The notes beneath the pieces are model-generated. The model was not told the origin of the DNA. It searched no databases and worked only from the letters and a program-made list of their open reading frames with translations. Shown piece by piece: positions 8,642 to 17,603 of a stretch of DNA of 64,000 nucleotides. A program made the position numbers and the translations under genes. Numbering within the stretch: position 1 is the first letter of the stretch; each line of letters opens with the position of its first letter. The DNA is from JANMCE01 sp031410595 (GTDB taxonomy: Bacteria > Actinomycetota > Acidimicrobiia > Acidimicrobiales > Ilumatobacteraceae), in contig JANNZM010000039.1 in assembly GCA_031410595.1 (NCBI GenBank), forward strand, positions 1-64,000, written 5' to 3'.

Positions 8642-9609
8642 AGGATCCGCTGCGTCCAGAACAGCGCGGCAGCCGCAGCCAGCGACGCAATCAGCAGTCC
8701 GAGGCCGGTGAACCAGGCGGTGACTTCGCTCTTTTGGTTGTCGAAGCCGACCGCCCGACCGATCTGGTCGTAGATGGCCTGCAGTTGCCCGCCGGTCTCG
8801 GCGGCAAACGTCTGACCGCCGCTTGCTTCAGCAATACGGGCCATGGTCTCGGGATCGGACGGCACCCGGTGGCGCTGGTTCTGAATGGTGACGGTGCCAT
8901 TGGCCGTGCCGAACGCAATCGTGTCCACGGCCACACCTGCCACCTTGGCGTTGGCCGCCGCCGCTACCGCGATGTCCTCCGGAGGGTTGGTGTCGTTGGC
9001 CGGAACGGTAGGAGCGCCGTCGCTCATGAGCACGATCAGGGCGGGAGCGGGCTTGCCGTCCGCCGTCTTCGGAACAGAGCCGACGGCTTGCACCGACAGG
9101 TCGATGGCGTCACCCGTAGCGGTGCCGGGGCCGACCTTGAGCGAGCCGAGGCTGTCGAGGACACGCCCATGCTCAACAGTGGGGGGAACGAGCAGGCGGG
9201 CGTTCTTATCGAAGGTGACGAGCCCGACAAGCAGGCCCTGTGGCAGACCTTCCACGAACGACCGCGCCGCCGTTTCAGCCGCCTTGAGACGGTTGGGGTC
9301 GACGTCGTCGGCATTCATCGACGCGGATGTGTCGATGGTGAGCAGCACTGTTCCGCGCTCCTTGGCCACCTTGATGGTCTTGGTGGGTCTGGCAAAACCG
9401 ACAACCAGGGACACGAGAGACAGCAAGAGGAGGATCGGCGGCACGTGACGTTGCCAGCCGGGTGCCTTGGGAGCAACCGACGCCAACAGATCGAGGTTGG
9501 TGAAGCGCACGGTGTACTTCGCTCGACGACGTTGCAGCACCACGTATGCCGCAGCCAGCAGGAGGGGAACAAGCACCAGCCAGAGACGACCACCGGAGAG
9601 AAAGTTCAC
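8638..9609 (-). CDS. vWA-domain membrane protein, BatA type
   Basis: 323 residues. Two membrane segments at about 9-26 and 57-73, then a von Willebrand factor A domain with a complete metal-ion-dependent adhesion site (DTSAS, residues 93-97, and later a Thr and Asp in MSDGAP). A C-terminal membrane helix near 297-318 closes the protein. This BatA-like architecture is usual downstream of MoxR and DUF58 genes, and that is the arrangement here: the start overlaps the DUF58 stop by 4 bp. The family is linked to assembly or metal-dependent maturation of envelope complexes; the client is unknown. Confidence 0.88.
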   Translation of the reverse strand: MNFLSGGRLWLVLVPLLLAAAYVVLQRRRAKYTVRFTNLDLLASVAPKAPGWQRHVPPILLLLSLVSLVVGFARPTKTIKVAKERGTVLLTIDTSASMNADDVDPNRLKAAETAARSFVEGLPQGLLVGLVTFDKNARLLVPPTVEHGRVLDSLGSLKVGPGTATGDAIDLSVQAVGSVPKTADGKPAPALIVLMSDGAPTVPANDTNPPEDIAVAAAANAKVAGVAVDTIAFGTANGTVTIQNQRHRVPSDPETMARIAEASGGQTFAAETGGQLQAIYDQIGRAVGFDNQKSEVTAWFTGLGLLIASLAAAAALFWTQRIL

Positions 9610-10619
9610 TGCGCTACCCGCCGATGATGTTGGGTGGCCACGACATCGCCGCCTCCGCGGCTACGCCGGATGGACACGAACCGCACGATTTCCCGCAGCC
9701 AGTCATCGTCGGTTGACAGAACGATGTGGGCTGCGCCTGCATGTTGGAGCTGATGGGCGATGGCGCTGTGCCGGTCCTGCGCTGCTTGCGCGAACCGTTC
9801 GCGAAGGCTGGCCGAGTTGGTTTGCACGTGCATGGTGTGGCCCGTTTCAGGGTCGATAAGACCGAGGATTCCCATCGCCGGCAATGCGAATTCGCGGGGG
9901 TCGATCACCTGCACGGCCACAACCTGATGATGCAGCGCAAGGCGTCGAATGCTTCGTGACCAGTCGTCACTTTCCAAGAAGTCGGAGATCACGATGATCT
10001 GCCCGCGCCGGATCTGGATCCGTTGCAATTGATTCAATGCATCGGTAAGCGACGCTGTGGCGCCGGGTGATGGCGTTGAGCGAGGCATGCGATCCAGACG
10101 CGACAACATGCCGAAGAGGGATGTGCGTCCGCCCTTTGGATCGAAGCGGACCAGCTCGGGACCGCCGCTCACCATCATGCCAATGCGGTTTGCACCGCGC
10201 TGCGCCAACGATCCGAACGCCGCCACCGCGCACAGAGCAAGCTCACGCTTTTCGCGAACAGTGGTACCGAAATCGAGGCTGGCGGAACGGTCGACAACAA
10301 GCCACGTTTCGAGCTCTCTGTCGGCATCGGTCGTGCGAATGTGCGGGGCGAGTGAACGGGCCGTGAGGCTCCAGTCGATGCGACGCGCATCGTCACCCGG
10401 ACCATAGATGCGACCACCGGAACGCTCGGTGCCCGGACCCGGAAGAATGCCGAGAAACTCACCGGCCAGAAGGCCGTCGAGTCGCTTCTTTATGGTGAGG
10501 TCGAGACGGCGCAGGTAGGCGGCACGCGTTGCGATATCGGGCACGTCGGCGGCCGGGGGAGCAACCGTGGTTTGCGACCGCTTCCACCACGCCCGCTGCG
10601 ACGACGCTTCGTCGCTCAT
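9606..10619 (-). CDS. DUF58 domain protein of a MoxR cluster
   Basis: 337 residues. The DUF58 core is seen as RIYGPGDDARRIDWSLTARSLAPHIR, followed by a vWA-like region starting VVDRSASLDFGT, and a segment on a stem with VISDFLESDDW. ATG 10619 is preferred to the ATG four codons upstream because it gives an ATGA overlap with the MoxR stop, matching the other joints of this operon. The protein is predicted to be cytoplasmic and to work with the MoxR ATPase and the vWA membrane protein. Confidence 0.9.
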   Translation of the reverse strand: MSDEASSQRAWWKRSQTTVAPPAADVPDIATRAAYLRRLDLTIKKRLDGLLAGEFLGILPGPGTERSGGRIYGPGDDARRIDWSLTARSLAPHIRTTDADRELETWLVVDRSASLDFGTTVREKRELALCAVAAFGSLAQRGANRIGMMVSGGPELVRFDPKGGRTSLFGMLSRLDRMPRSTPSPGATASLTDALNQLQRIQIRRGQIIVISDFLESDDWSRSIRRLALHHQVVAVQVIDPREFALPAMGILGLIDPETGHTMHVQTNSASLRERFAQAAQDRHSAIAHQLQHAGAAHIVLSTDDDWLREIVRFVSIRRSRGGGDVVATQHHRRVAQ

Positions 10620-11662
10620 CGGGCAGCCCATTGCGAGGGCGGCGGAAAGTTCGGCATGGCGCTAACGGCGTCCTGCTGAGGAGCGACACGTGGTGCCTCG
10701 GTACCGGTGATGATGCGCTGCACGACGTCATCGACCCTGATGCCGTCTGCCAGCGCATCGTAGGAAAGCATGATGCGGTGGCGCAGAATTTCAGGCGCAA
10801 CTTCGGCGATGTCTTGCGGCAACAGGAAGCGACGGCCGCGCAGTACCGCCAGCGCCCGACCGGCCGACAGCAGACCGAGTGTGGCGCGCGGGCTGGCTCC
10901 AAGGGCGATGATGGGGGTGAGGTCGTCCATCCACCAGGTCTTTGGATCACGCGTGGCCATGACCAGGCGCACTGCGTACTCCTGCACCGCGTGGTGCACG
11001 AAGATGTCGTCGGCCTGAGTCTGCAGTGCGATGAGCTGCTCGGTGGTCAACACCATCTCGGGGGTCGGAGGGTGCACGCCCATGCGCCGGGCGATTTCCA
11101 GCTCCTCGGTGTACGACGGTTGCGTCACCACGATCTGCATAAGGAAGCGGTCGCGCTGCGCCTCGGGCAGTGCGTACACGCCTTCGGATTCGATCGGATT
11201 CTGGGTGGCCATCACCAGGAACGGTGCAGGCAGTTTGCGGGTCGTGCCGGCGATGGACACCTGGCGCTCGGCCATGACTTCTAACAGCGCCGACTGCACT
11301 TTGGCTGGAGCCCGGTTGATCTCGTCGGCCAGCACGATGTTGGCGAACACGGGGCCCCACTCGATGTCGAATGCCTCCGTGGACGGACGCCAGATGCGGG
11401 TGCCGACAATGTCGGCCGGCACCAAGTCGGGGGTGAACTGGATACGGGCGAACGAACCGCCGGTCACCTGCGCGAGGGTGGAAACGGTAAGGGTTTTGGC
11501 CAGGCCGGGCACCCCTTCAATCAGACAGTGGCCACGGGCGATGAGGCACAGCATGGCCCGCTCGACCATGCGGTCCTGGCCGACGATGACCCGCTTCACC
11601 TGGAAGAGTGCGTCTTCCAGCAATGCGGCGGTGGTAGCAGGGGTCTGTTCAGCAGTGCTCAT
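10616..11662 (-). CDS. MoxR family AAA+ ATPase
   Basis: 348 residues. Walker A is GVPGLAKT at residues 50-57, Walker B is in NIVLADEINRAP, sensor 1 is in VMATQNPIESEGVYALPEAQRDRFLM, and the C-terminal lid has GASPRATLGLLSAGRALA. All are hallmarks of the MoxR family. Start ATG 11662 is where family similarity begins; the frame stays open upstream for 138 codons but that part overlaps the LCP gene and has no similarity. It is the first gene of the MoxR-DUF58-vWA operon. The role is inferred: ATP-driven chaperone for metal or cofactor insertion or envelope complex assembly. Confidence 0.92.
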   Translation of the reverse strand: MSTAEQTPATTAALLEDALFQVKRVIVGQDRMVERAMLCLIARGHCLIEGVPGLAKTLTVSTLAQVTGGSFARIQFTPDLVPADIVGTRIWRPSTEAFDIEWGPVFANIVLADEINRAPAKVQSALLEVMAERQVSIAGTTRKLPAPFLVMATQNPIESEGVYALPEAQRDRFLMQIVVTQPSYTEELEIARRMGVHPPTPEMVLTTEQLIALQTQADDIFVHHAVQEYAVRLVMATRDPKTWWMDDLTPIIALGASPRATLGLLSAGRALAVLRGRRFLLPQDIAEVAPEILRHRIMLSYDALADGIRVDDVVQRIITGTEAPRVAPQQDAVSAMPNFPPPSQWAAR

Positions 11663-11798
11663 TGCCCAGTACGTCTCTTTCGAAAGGGTGCGCCAACGGT
11701 TTCGCAGTGTGTACTCTGCCCGGTCATTCTGTGCTCGCCCTAACAGTTTGCTGTGACCCGGTTGTGAACGCCGAGTCGGATGCACCAGAAGCTCGATG

Positions 11799-12950
11799 TC
11801 AGCAGTCGGCGACAGGAATGAACGGCTCGGCGAGCGGATCGGGCGCGGCCGTTGTGGCCGGACCAGCGGGGGCCGTGGAAGCGGCCCTGGCGCCCTTTGC
11901 GGTGGAAGCCGGTGCGGCCGCAGGAGCTTCGGGCAGCTGGATCGTCGGTGTTTCGCCACGGAAGAACGCGAGGTACACTGCCGCCTCCTTGTCGACCACG
12001 ACGAGGTCTTCACCGCTCGGCGTGTTCGGCAAGGTGTACGTGTCGAGCGCGCCCTTGGACATCGATCGCAGGCCACCGGCGAACTTCGTCAGCTTCAAGT
12101 CAGGATCGGTCTTCATGTTCCGCGTCGCGGCATCCAGAAGTTTGCTCAGTGTTTGCGGGTCAGATGCGACCTTCACGATCGACTGGTTGAGTGCCCGCTG
12201 CAAGAAGTCCTGTTGTCGGGCCATGCGCCCGATGTCGGAAGATCCGTCGGTGTGCCACTTGCCGTTCACGAAGATCTTCAAGTATCGGCTGCGCACGTAT
12301 TCACGCGACTGCACGCCGCTCATGGTGACGCACTCAGCCTTGGGGATGTCGAGCCCCGTGTTGAGGTCCTGGGTGGGGCGAATGAACTGCACTTTGACGC
12401 CACCGATGGCATCTACCACTTCTTTGAAACCATTGAAATCAACCACGATGAAATGCTGAATGGGGATGCCCAGATTCTGCACCGTCTTCACCAGGTTCTC
12501 CACCGCTTTTACCGGGTCATCACGCTCCATGGCCGAGTTGATTTTGTTGCGCTTACCCGTATCGGCGATCTGCACTCGAAGGTCGCGGGGAAGTGACATA
12601 AGCGTGCCGTGTTTGGCTTTGGGGTCGTAACGCAGCACCAGCATGGTGTCGGAGCGAGCGATGCCGCCGCTTGATGCGGCGTTGGTCTTCCCGCTGATGA
12701 TGCCGCCGTAATCGACATCATTCTTGTCGGCGTTGTCCCTACTGTCGGTACCGATCAGCAGGTAGTTCTCGGGCGGTCCGTTGCTGGATCCGTCGTCAAC
12801 GGGCACGTCGAGCACACCATTGCCAACCGGCACGGTGGCCACGGCATTGGGCGCGCTATTCACGTAGTAGTTGCCCGCAACTACCACGCTGCCACCGGTT
12901 GCGACAAAAAGCCCGAGGGCTGGAAGCAGTCGTGAGGGTCGACGTCGCAT
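11799..12950 (-). CDS. LytR-CpsA-Psr (LCP) family protein
   Basis: 383 residues. One N-terminal signal anchor (about residues 8-30) and an extracytoplasmic LCP domain: GTDSRD, ARSDTMLVLRYDP, SLPRDLRVQI, KINSAM and VDAIGGVKV, including the Arg and Asp residues that bind polyprenyl phosphate-linked substrates. The C-terminal tail is rich in Ala, Pro and Thr and ends EPFIPVADC. LCP enzymes transfer glycopolymers from lipid carrier to peptidoglycan. A decayed paralogue lies 26 kb away at 38549-39290 and ends in a similar KPIVPVSEC tail, so that C-terminus is a lineage feature. Confidence 0.93.
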   Translation of the reverse strand: MRRRPSRLLPALGLFVATGGSVVVAGNYYVNSAPNAVATVPVGNGVLDVPVDDGSSNGPPENYLLIGTDSRDNADKNDVDYGGIISGKTNAASSGGIARSDTMLVLRYDPKAKHGTLMSLPRDLRVQIADTGKRNKINSAMERDDPVKAVENLVKTVQNLGIPIQHFIVVDFNGFKEVVDAIGGVKVQFIRPTQDLNTGLDIPKAECVTMSGVQSREYVRSRYLKIFVNGKWHTDGSSDIGRMARQQDFLQRALNQSIVKVASDPQTLSKLLDAATRNMKTDPDLKLTKFAGGLRSMSKGALDTYTLPNTPSGEDLVVVDKEAAVYLAFFRGETPTIQLPEAPAAAPASTAKGARAASTAPAGPATTAAPDPLAEPFIPVADC

Positions 12951-13016
12951 GAGTAAACCAACGATAGTGGGAGTGCCGCTGATTCGGGAGTCGCCGCCCC
13001 GAATCCGTGTGTGACT

Positions 13017-13298
13017 TCAGTCGTCTTCGCTGGTCTCCAGCAGGTTGGCACTCAACGCGAGTGCTCGGGCCACGCCGGCCGACCGTTCGATGACGGTGGC
13101 CAGATAGTGCCCGGCTACCACGCTCTTCATACCGAGCGGCGGGTCGCCGATTGACCCGAGCAGGGAGTCGGGGTGCGGCACGTTGCGGATCATGACAACC
13201 TCGGGCGGCTGCGGCACGGGCTTCCACAGGTCGAGTGCCTTGGGCGTGGCCTGACCTCGACGCACGTTGGTCTTGCGGCGCTGTTGCTGCTGGCTCAT
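13017..13298 (-). CDS. Small hypothetical protein coupled to the SNF2 helicase gene
   Basis: 93 residues, basic and Gln-rich at the N-terminus (MSQQQQRRKTNVRRGQ) with a more hydrophobic C-terminal half (VVAGHYLATVIERSAGVARALALSANLL). I do not recognise a domain. Its ATG overlaps the stop of the helicase gene by 4 bp, so it is translated with the helicase and could be an accessory factor. It has no signal peptide or membrane segment. Confidence 0.7.
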   Translation of the reverse strand: MSQQQQRRKTNVRRGQATPKALDLWKPVPQPPEVVMIRNVPHPDSLLGSIGDPPLGMKSVVAGHYLATVIERSAGVARALALSANLLETSEDD

Positions 13299-16200
13299 AC
13301 GGAATCCTCCGTGAGTAACGCATCGGGGCGCAGGCCGAGGGCCATACGAAGTTGATTGGTGTCAAGGTCGGACAGCGAACTCGACTTCGGCAGGACAAGG
13401 TCGGCGATGTGGCGCTTGCCGGCCACCACTTCTTCCACTCGCTCGTCAACGGTGCCGGGGCAGACGAGGCGGTGCGAGATGACGGTCTTGGTCTGGCCGA
13501 TGCGCCAGGCGCGGTCACGGGCCTGATCTTCGACGGCCGGGTTCCACCAGCGGTCGTACAACACCACATGGCTGGCGGCGGTGAGGTTCAACCCGGTGCC
13601 GCCGGCCTTCAAGGAAAGCACGAGCGCGCCCGGGCCCTTGAGGTTCTGGAAGTCTTCGATCATGTGGTCACGAGCGCCTCGGGCCAGGCTGCCGTCGTAA
13701 CACTGCACCTTGGTCCTGGTGACCCTGGTGAGATGCTCGGCCAGCTTGCGTCCCCACGATGCGAAGTGCGTGAAGATGAGGATGCGTTCGTTGGCCTCGA
13801 ATACCGACTCAATGATTTCTTCCAGTCGAGCCAACTTGCCGGATCGTCCGTCGAGCGGCTGATCGTCATCCTGGTATGCGGCCGGGTGGTTGCAGATCTG
13901 CTTGAGCGCCGTGATGGCCGCAAGGATCGCTCCCTGCTTGGGCTCGGTGCCGACCTCGCTGCCGTCGACCAGCAAGCGGTCAAGCACGGCTTGGTAGAGG
14001 CCGATCTGCTCGGGCGTCATGGTGCAGTGATCGAGTTCGTCGATCTTGTCGGGAAGCTCGGCGGCCACCTCGGGTTCAGATTTCGTTCGGCGGAACACAA
14101 GGATGCCGTTCAGAGCGCGCAAACCGGCTTCACCTTCACCGGCCATCTGGCTGATGAACGCCGGCCGGGTGCCGACCAGGCCAGGGTTGGTAAAATCGAG
14201 GATGGCCCACAGGTCGCCAAGGCCGTTCTCAACCGGGGTGCCGGTGAGTGCAATGCGTGAGTTGGCATTGATACGGCGCAGCAGCTGGGCCGACTGGTTG
14301 GCCGGGTTCTTGATGGCCTGGGCTTCATCGAGCACCACGCGTGCCCAGGTGCGGCTGGCGAGTACGTCGATGTCACGCACGGCCGTTCCGTAGGTGGTGA
14401 TGACCACGTCGACCTTGTCCATCTTGGCCAACAGTTCGTCGTCCTCGGCGCGGGTACCACCGTGATGCACGATGACCCGCAGCTTGGGCGCGAACTTCTT
14501 GGCCTCGGCCGCCCAGTTGCCGACGACGGCCGGGGGAGCGATGACCAGCGCCGGACCACCGGCCGACGTGCGGGCCAGGTGGGCGAGCGTGGTTGGTGTC
14601 TTGCCCAGGCCCATGTCGAGTGCCAGACAGCCACCAAGACCCGCCGCGTCGAGGAAGCCGAGCCAGGCAAGAGCCTGGGCCTGGTAGCTGCGGAGTTCGC
14701 CCTTAAATCCCTCAGGCGAGGTGATCGGTTCGCGAGAAACGTCCTTGGCTCGGTTGAGTAGGTCGGTGGCCCAGCTGTTGCCCTCCACCATCACGCCGCC
14801 ACCCCATGGCGACCCTTCCAGGCCGATGCCGTGGCGGAGAATTTCGGCGCCGGTCATCTGCTTCTTCGCGGCGCGTTCGGCCAGTGCCGCTGCGGCTTCC
14901 TTCAGATCGACGCGATCAAGCTCGATCCATTTGCCGTGCGACTGCACCAGCGGGCGAGCCTCATTGGCCAGGCGGGTGATCTCGGCGGCGGTCAGTTCGA
15001 CGTCATCGAACACCACCGACCAGCGCACGTTGCTGAGCTGGTGAGCGCCGACCACCGAGTGGGCGCTGGAGATCTCGGTGAAGAGGCGCAACGTGGGTGA
15101 CGCCTTCTTGCGAGAGAGCGCCGGGACTCGCACTTCGAAACCGGCCGCTTCGAGCGTCTCGCCGATGTCGGTCATCAGTTCCCAGGCCTCTTGCTGGCTG
15201 AGAACGACCTGGCCGCGTCGCAACTGACCCGGGCGATGAAGCACGGGGTAGATGCGCTCAAGGCGGGACAGTTCGTCGGCGATGGGGCGGGTGTTCGAGG
15301 TTGCGCCGAGCGCGACTTCGATAGGCAGGTAACGGCTCTTCGGGCCGGGCCCGAGCACGCTGAGCATCCACGCGCCGCCACCGTCGGGCGGGTCGAGCTG
15401 CACGACTAGTCTGGGTCGGCCGAGCGAGGTGACCGTGCGGGACCACTGCTCCAACCGACGCGTGACGTCGGCAGCGAGACCGAACGGGACGGGGAATTTC
15501 GAGCCGTTCAACCGAGTCATGATGGCCTCGGACACATCGCTTGCGTTGTTGGTAGTGGGCGGCGGCGCGGGCAGTTGGAGCCGTCCGGCTGCGTCGCTGA
15601 CGATGGCCTCTACCACTGCGCCGAGCACAGAGAGCGTGGTCGCGCGGGCATCGGCCGGCGTGACGGCCACAACGGGCCCGGGCATCCACGACGAGAGGTC
15701 ACGAATGAGTTCGTCGCTCACCAACGCCGGCTGCCAGCGCACCGCAGCATCGACCATGCGGTTGTCGGTCGACGAGCGTTCGGTCACCAACATCGGCACG
15801 ACGGCGCCCTGCGCGACGAGGCGCACCGCTTCCACTGCAACCCGGCTGAGCCACACGACGCTTGGCCCGACACCATCGCGCCCGAGCCCGCCGCCGATGG
15901 CCACGAGCCATCCGAGAACGTCCTTCACCGGGATGGCGAGGGCGTCGGCCTTCACGCCTGTCGGCAGCGTGATGTTCGGGTGCAACGCCCACCCGAGCGA
16001 CGGCCCGCCGATGGCTTCCAGGCGGTCGGCAAGTTCATCATTGCTCGCAGGCGGACTAAGCGGCCCGGCGGCCCACACGACGATCAGGCCGTGCGACCAT
16101 GATGCCTGGAGGCGCACTTCGCCGACCGGCTCGCTGAGCACTGCGTCACCCTGTCTGGACGGCAGTAGCAGGTCCTCGATGGCAAGCAGGCCATCGAGCA

Positions 16201-16411
16201 CACCCTCGAAATCGGCAACGACCTGGTCACGCTCTTCGCCTGGCAGGCGCCGGAGGCTTGCGAGCTGTTCCTCTGTGTCGTTGAGGAGGCGGGTGAGCAC
16301 ACGCAGAGACGCGATCGAGTCGAGTTTGAAGAGGGCCAGCTCGGCTGCGGTGGCGCGGCCTTCGGCGACGGCCCAGGTTGCTGCTTCGAGGTCCAAGACT
16401 GCGTTCGACAT
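13295..16411 (-). CDS. SNF2/SWI2-family DNA helicase
   Basis: 1038 residues, the usual length of bacterial HepA/SNF2 proteins. The N-terminal ~550 residues form the variable bacterial SNF2-associated region. The motor follows: motif I MGLGKTPTTL near residue 600, motif II VVLDEAQAIKN near 694, motif III ALTGTPVENGLGDLW, then the second lobe with ILIFTHFASWG, LSLKAGGTGLNL near 940 and the RAWRIGQ motif near 967. ATP-dependent DNA translocase, possibly recycling RNA polymerase or remodelling protein-DNA complexes. ATG 16411 is chosen: upstream codons to 16519 lie in a repeated sequence that also occurs at 16750-16823 and do not look like protein. Confidence 0.92.
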   Translation of the reverse strand: MSNAVLDLEAATWAVAEGRATAAELALFKLDSIASLRVLTRLLNDTEEQLASLRRLPGEERDQVVADFEGVLDGLLAIEDLLLPSRQGDAVLSEPVGEVRLQASWSHGLIVVWAAGPLSPPASNDELADRLEAIGGPSLGWALHPNITLPTGVKADALAIPVKDVLGWLVAIGGGLGRDGVGPSVVWLSRVAVEAVRLVAQGAVVPMLVTERSSTDNRMVDAAVRWQPALVSDELIRDLSSWMPGPVVAVTPADARATTLSVLGAVVEAIVSDAAGRLQLPAPPPTTNNASDVSEAIMTRLNGSKFPVPFGLAADVTRRLEQWSRTVTSLGRPRLVVQLDPPDGGGAWMLSVLGPGPKSRYLPIEVALGATSNTRPIADELSRLERIYPVLHRPGQLRRGQVVLSQQEAWELMTDIGETLEAAGFEVRVPALSRKKASPTLRLFTEISSAHSVVGAHQLSNVRWSVVFDDVELTAAEITRLANEARPLVQSHGKWIELDRVDLKEAAAALAERAAKKQMTGAEILRHGIGLEGSPWGGGVMVEGNSWATDLLNRAKDVSREPITSPEGFKGELRSYQAQALAWLGFLDAAGLGGCLALDMGLGKTPTTLAHLARTSAGGPALVIAPPAVVGNWAAEAKKFAPKLRVIVHHGGTRAEDDELLAKMDKVDVVITTYGTAVRDIDVLASRTWARVVLDEAQAIKNPANQSAQLLRRINANSRIALTGTPVENGLGDLWAILDFTNPGLVGTRPAFISQMAGEGEAGLRALNGILVFRRTKSEPEVAAELPDKIDELDHCTMTPEQIGLYQAVLDRLLVDGSEVGTEPKQGAILAAITALKQICNHPAAYQDDDQPLDGRSGKLARLEEIIESVFEANERILIFTHFASWGRKLAEHLTRVTRTKVQCYDGSLARGARDHMIEDFQNLKGPGALVLSLKAGGTGLNLTAASHVVLYDRWWNPAVEDQARDRAWRIGQTKTVISHRLVCPGTVDERVEEVVAGKRHIADLVLPKSSSLSDLDTNQLRMALGLRPDALLTEDSV

Positions 16412-16494
16412 TGGTGATGCGACGCCCCTTGCGTCGCGCGGCCCCGACAACGTCGGCCGAGGGCAATGTCCGCTGTGCCGTATCTGGGAAGGGC

Positions 16495-16569
16495 GGACGC
16501 CTCCACAAACCCCTGACAACTCAGGGCCGATCGTTAGTGTATCCCCCTCAACGGATTCTGGCTACGCGG
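16495..16569. repeat. Direct repeat copy A
   Basis: A 75-bp block that recurs, with a one-base gap and about a dozen mismatches by eye, at 16750-16823. It includes a short hairpin (CCCTGA, loop CAAC, TCAGGG at 16511-16526) and ends in a run reading ATTCTGGCTACGCG that is identical in both copies. It lies just upstream of the helicase start. Confidence 0.8.
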
Positions 16570-16649
16570 CGTGGATTCTGGGCGCTTTCGGTCTCATCGC
16601 GTTCCATCTGGTCGAGCGAGTGGCATGCTCAGGCGATGAGGCCAACCGT

Positions 16650-16745
16650 GTGGAACATCCGTGTGCTCATCGAGACCGACGATGAGTCGGCCGTCCGAAG
16701 CATCGTCGATGAGCCGAAGACGGACAACCTGACCGGAGCCGGCAC
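16650..16745 (-). pseudogene. Remnant of a nucleotidyltransferase (MNT) gene
   Basis: On the minus strand this stretch translates to PAPVRLSVFGSSTMLRTADSSS, close to PAPVRLFVFGSVARGTSDTESD of the intact MNT gene at 18040-18642. About 28 bases around 16711-16740 match 18304-18333 almost exactly. Flanking codons are out of frame and no full gene remains. It looks like a broken duplicate of the MNT gene. Confidence 0.55.
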
Positions 16746-16749
16746 CGGC

Positions 16750-16823
16750 GGACTCCTCCACAGACCCCTGACAACCAGGGCCTGCCCTTGGTGTATCTCC
16801 CTCAAGGGATTCTGGCTACGCGC
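16750..16823. repeat. Direct repeat copy B
   Basis: Second copy of the block at 16495-16569, same orientation, with the hairpin changed to CCCTG and CAGGG arms around ACAAC. The two copies bracket about 180 bp that contain the nucleotidyltransferase remnant. Apart from these repeats and the remnant, no gene is supported between 16412 and 16870. Confidence 0.8.
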
Positions 16824-16870
16824 AAGCCGGTCTGTCGGTCTTCCGTAGCGCCAGCGGGTTCGTCGCGGGC

Positions 16871-17314
16871 CTACTCAAGGCCGCTGATCGCCGTAGGCGC
16901 TATCGCTCGTTTGATCATGGTGGCGGTGGCATCAGGTTCGCGAACCGACACGACAAGGAGTGAGTACCGACTCGTCGTGGTGTCGATCTCTACGACAACA
17001 GATCGGCGATTCCTGTAGACAACGAGCAGCGCTTTGCCGGCACCGCTCGAAGCTAGCGGGCCTATCGTGCCGGATGTTCGAAGGGGAGCGGTGTGTGCCG
17101 CAAATCCCATCTTGACCCGCTCTGGAATGAGGTCGTCCCACGGGCGATCGACAACCGATATGGCTGCGACAGCTTCGAGGGGAACCGAAACGTTGCGTCT
17201 GAATGCAGCGACCTTCTCGAATGGGTTCAAGCGCACGACGAGGCGATCGCCCTTGGTGAAAAGCTTCGCCATCTCGGCATCGTAACCGTCGAGGGTCGTC
17301 GCCTTCGTCAGCAT
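16871..17314 (-). CDS. PH-like hypothetical protein
   Basis: 147 residues as drawn, or 133 if the ATG at 17272 (MAKLFTKGDRLVV) is used; the latter fits the conserved core better, but neither start has a clear ribosome-binding site. The pattern VVRLNPFEKVAAFRRNVSVPLEAVAAISVVDRPWDDL, then GTIGPLASSGAGKALLVVYRNRRSVVVEID, resembles a small actinobacterial family with a pleckstrin-homology-like beta fold. No catalytic residues or membrane segment. The biochemical role is unknown. It sits between repeat-rich DNA and a frameshifted HEPN gene. Confidence 0.7.
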   Translation of the reverse strand: MLTKATTLDGYDAEMAKLFTKGDRLVVRLNPFEKVAAFRRNVSVPLEAVAAISVVDRPWDDLIPERVKMGFAAHTAPLRTSGTIGPLASSGAGKALLVVYRNRRSVVVEIDTTTSRYSLLVVSVREPDATATMIKRAIAPTAISGLE

Positions 17315-17603
17315 GCCCTCAGTTGCTAACGACGCTGATTAGGATCGTGTCGATCTCCTTCCACGCCAGCTCAGCCATGCCAGGCCGAGGAACAGGGCTG
17401 CCCCGAGAAGCGCCGCAAAGTGTTTCATTGGGGGGAAGCACTCGGCTGGAAGTTCTTGCCGAGCTCTGCGACGGGATGCCACCAGGACCGCAGCCCGGGT
17501 CAATATTTCTCATAGCTTCCAACACAATCGTCAACGTAAGTGGAGATAACGACCCGTTGGCTACGCCCGGATGAACGCAGCCTCGTGGCAACGCGATGAG
17601 GGC
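17315..17603. other. Intergenic stretch without a supported gene
   Basis: Short open frames exist on both strands but neither shows a recognisable domain, a good ribosome-binding site or plausible residue composition. I see no repeat, tRNA or clear hairpin. Confidence 0.5.

Noticed and set aside
16412..16519. N-terminal extension of the SNF2 helicase
   Set aside because: It lies in a repeated DNA block that also occurs at 16750-16823, and similarity begins at ATG 16411.
17319..17591. 90-codon frame on minus and 83-codon frame on plus
   Set aside because: Both lack a plausible domain or ribosome-binding site, and their composition looks non-coding.
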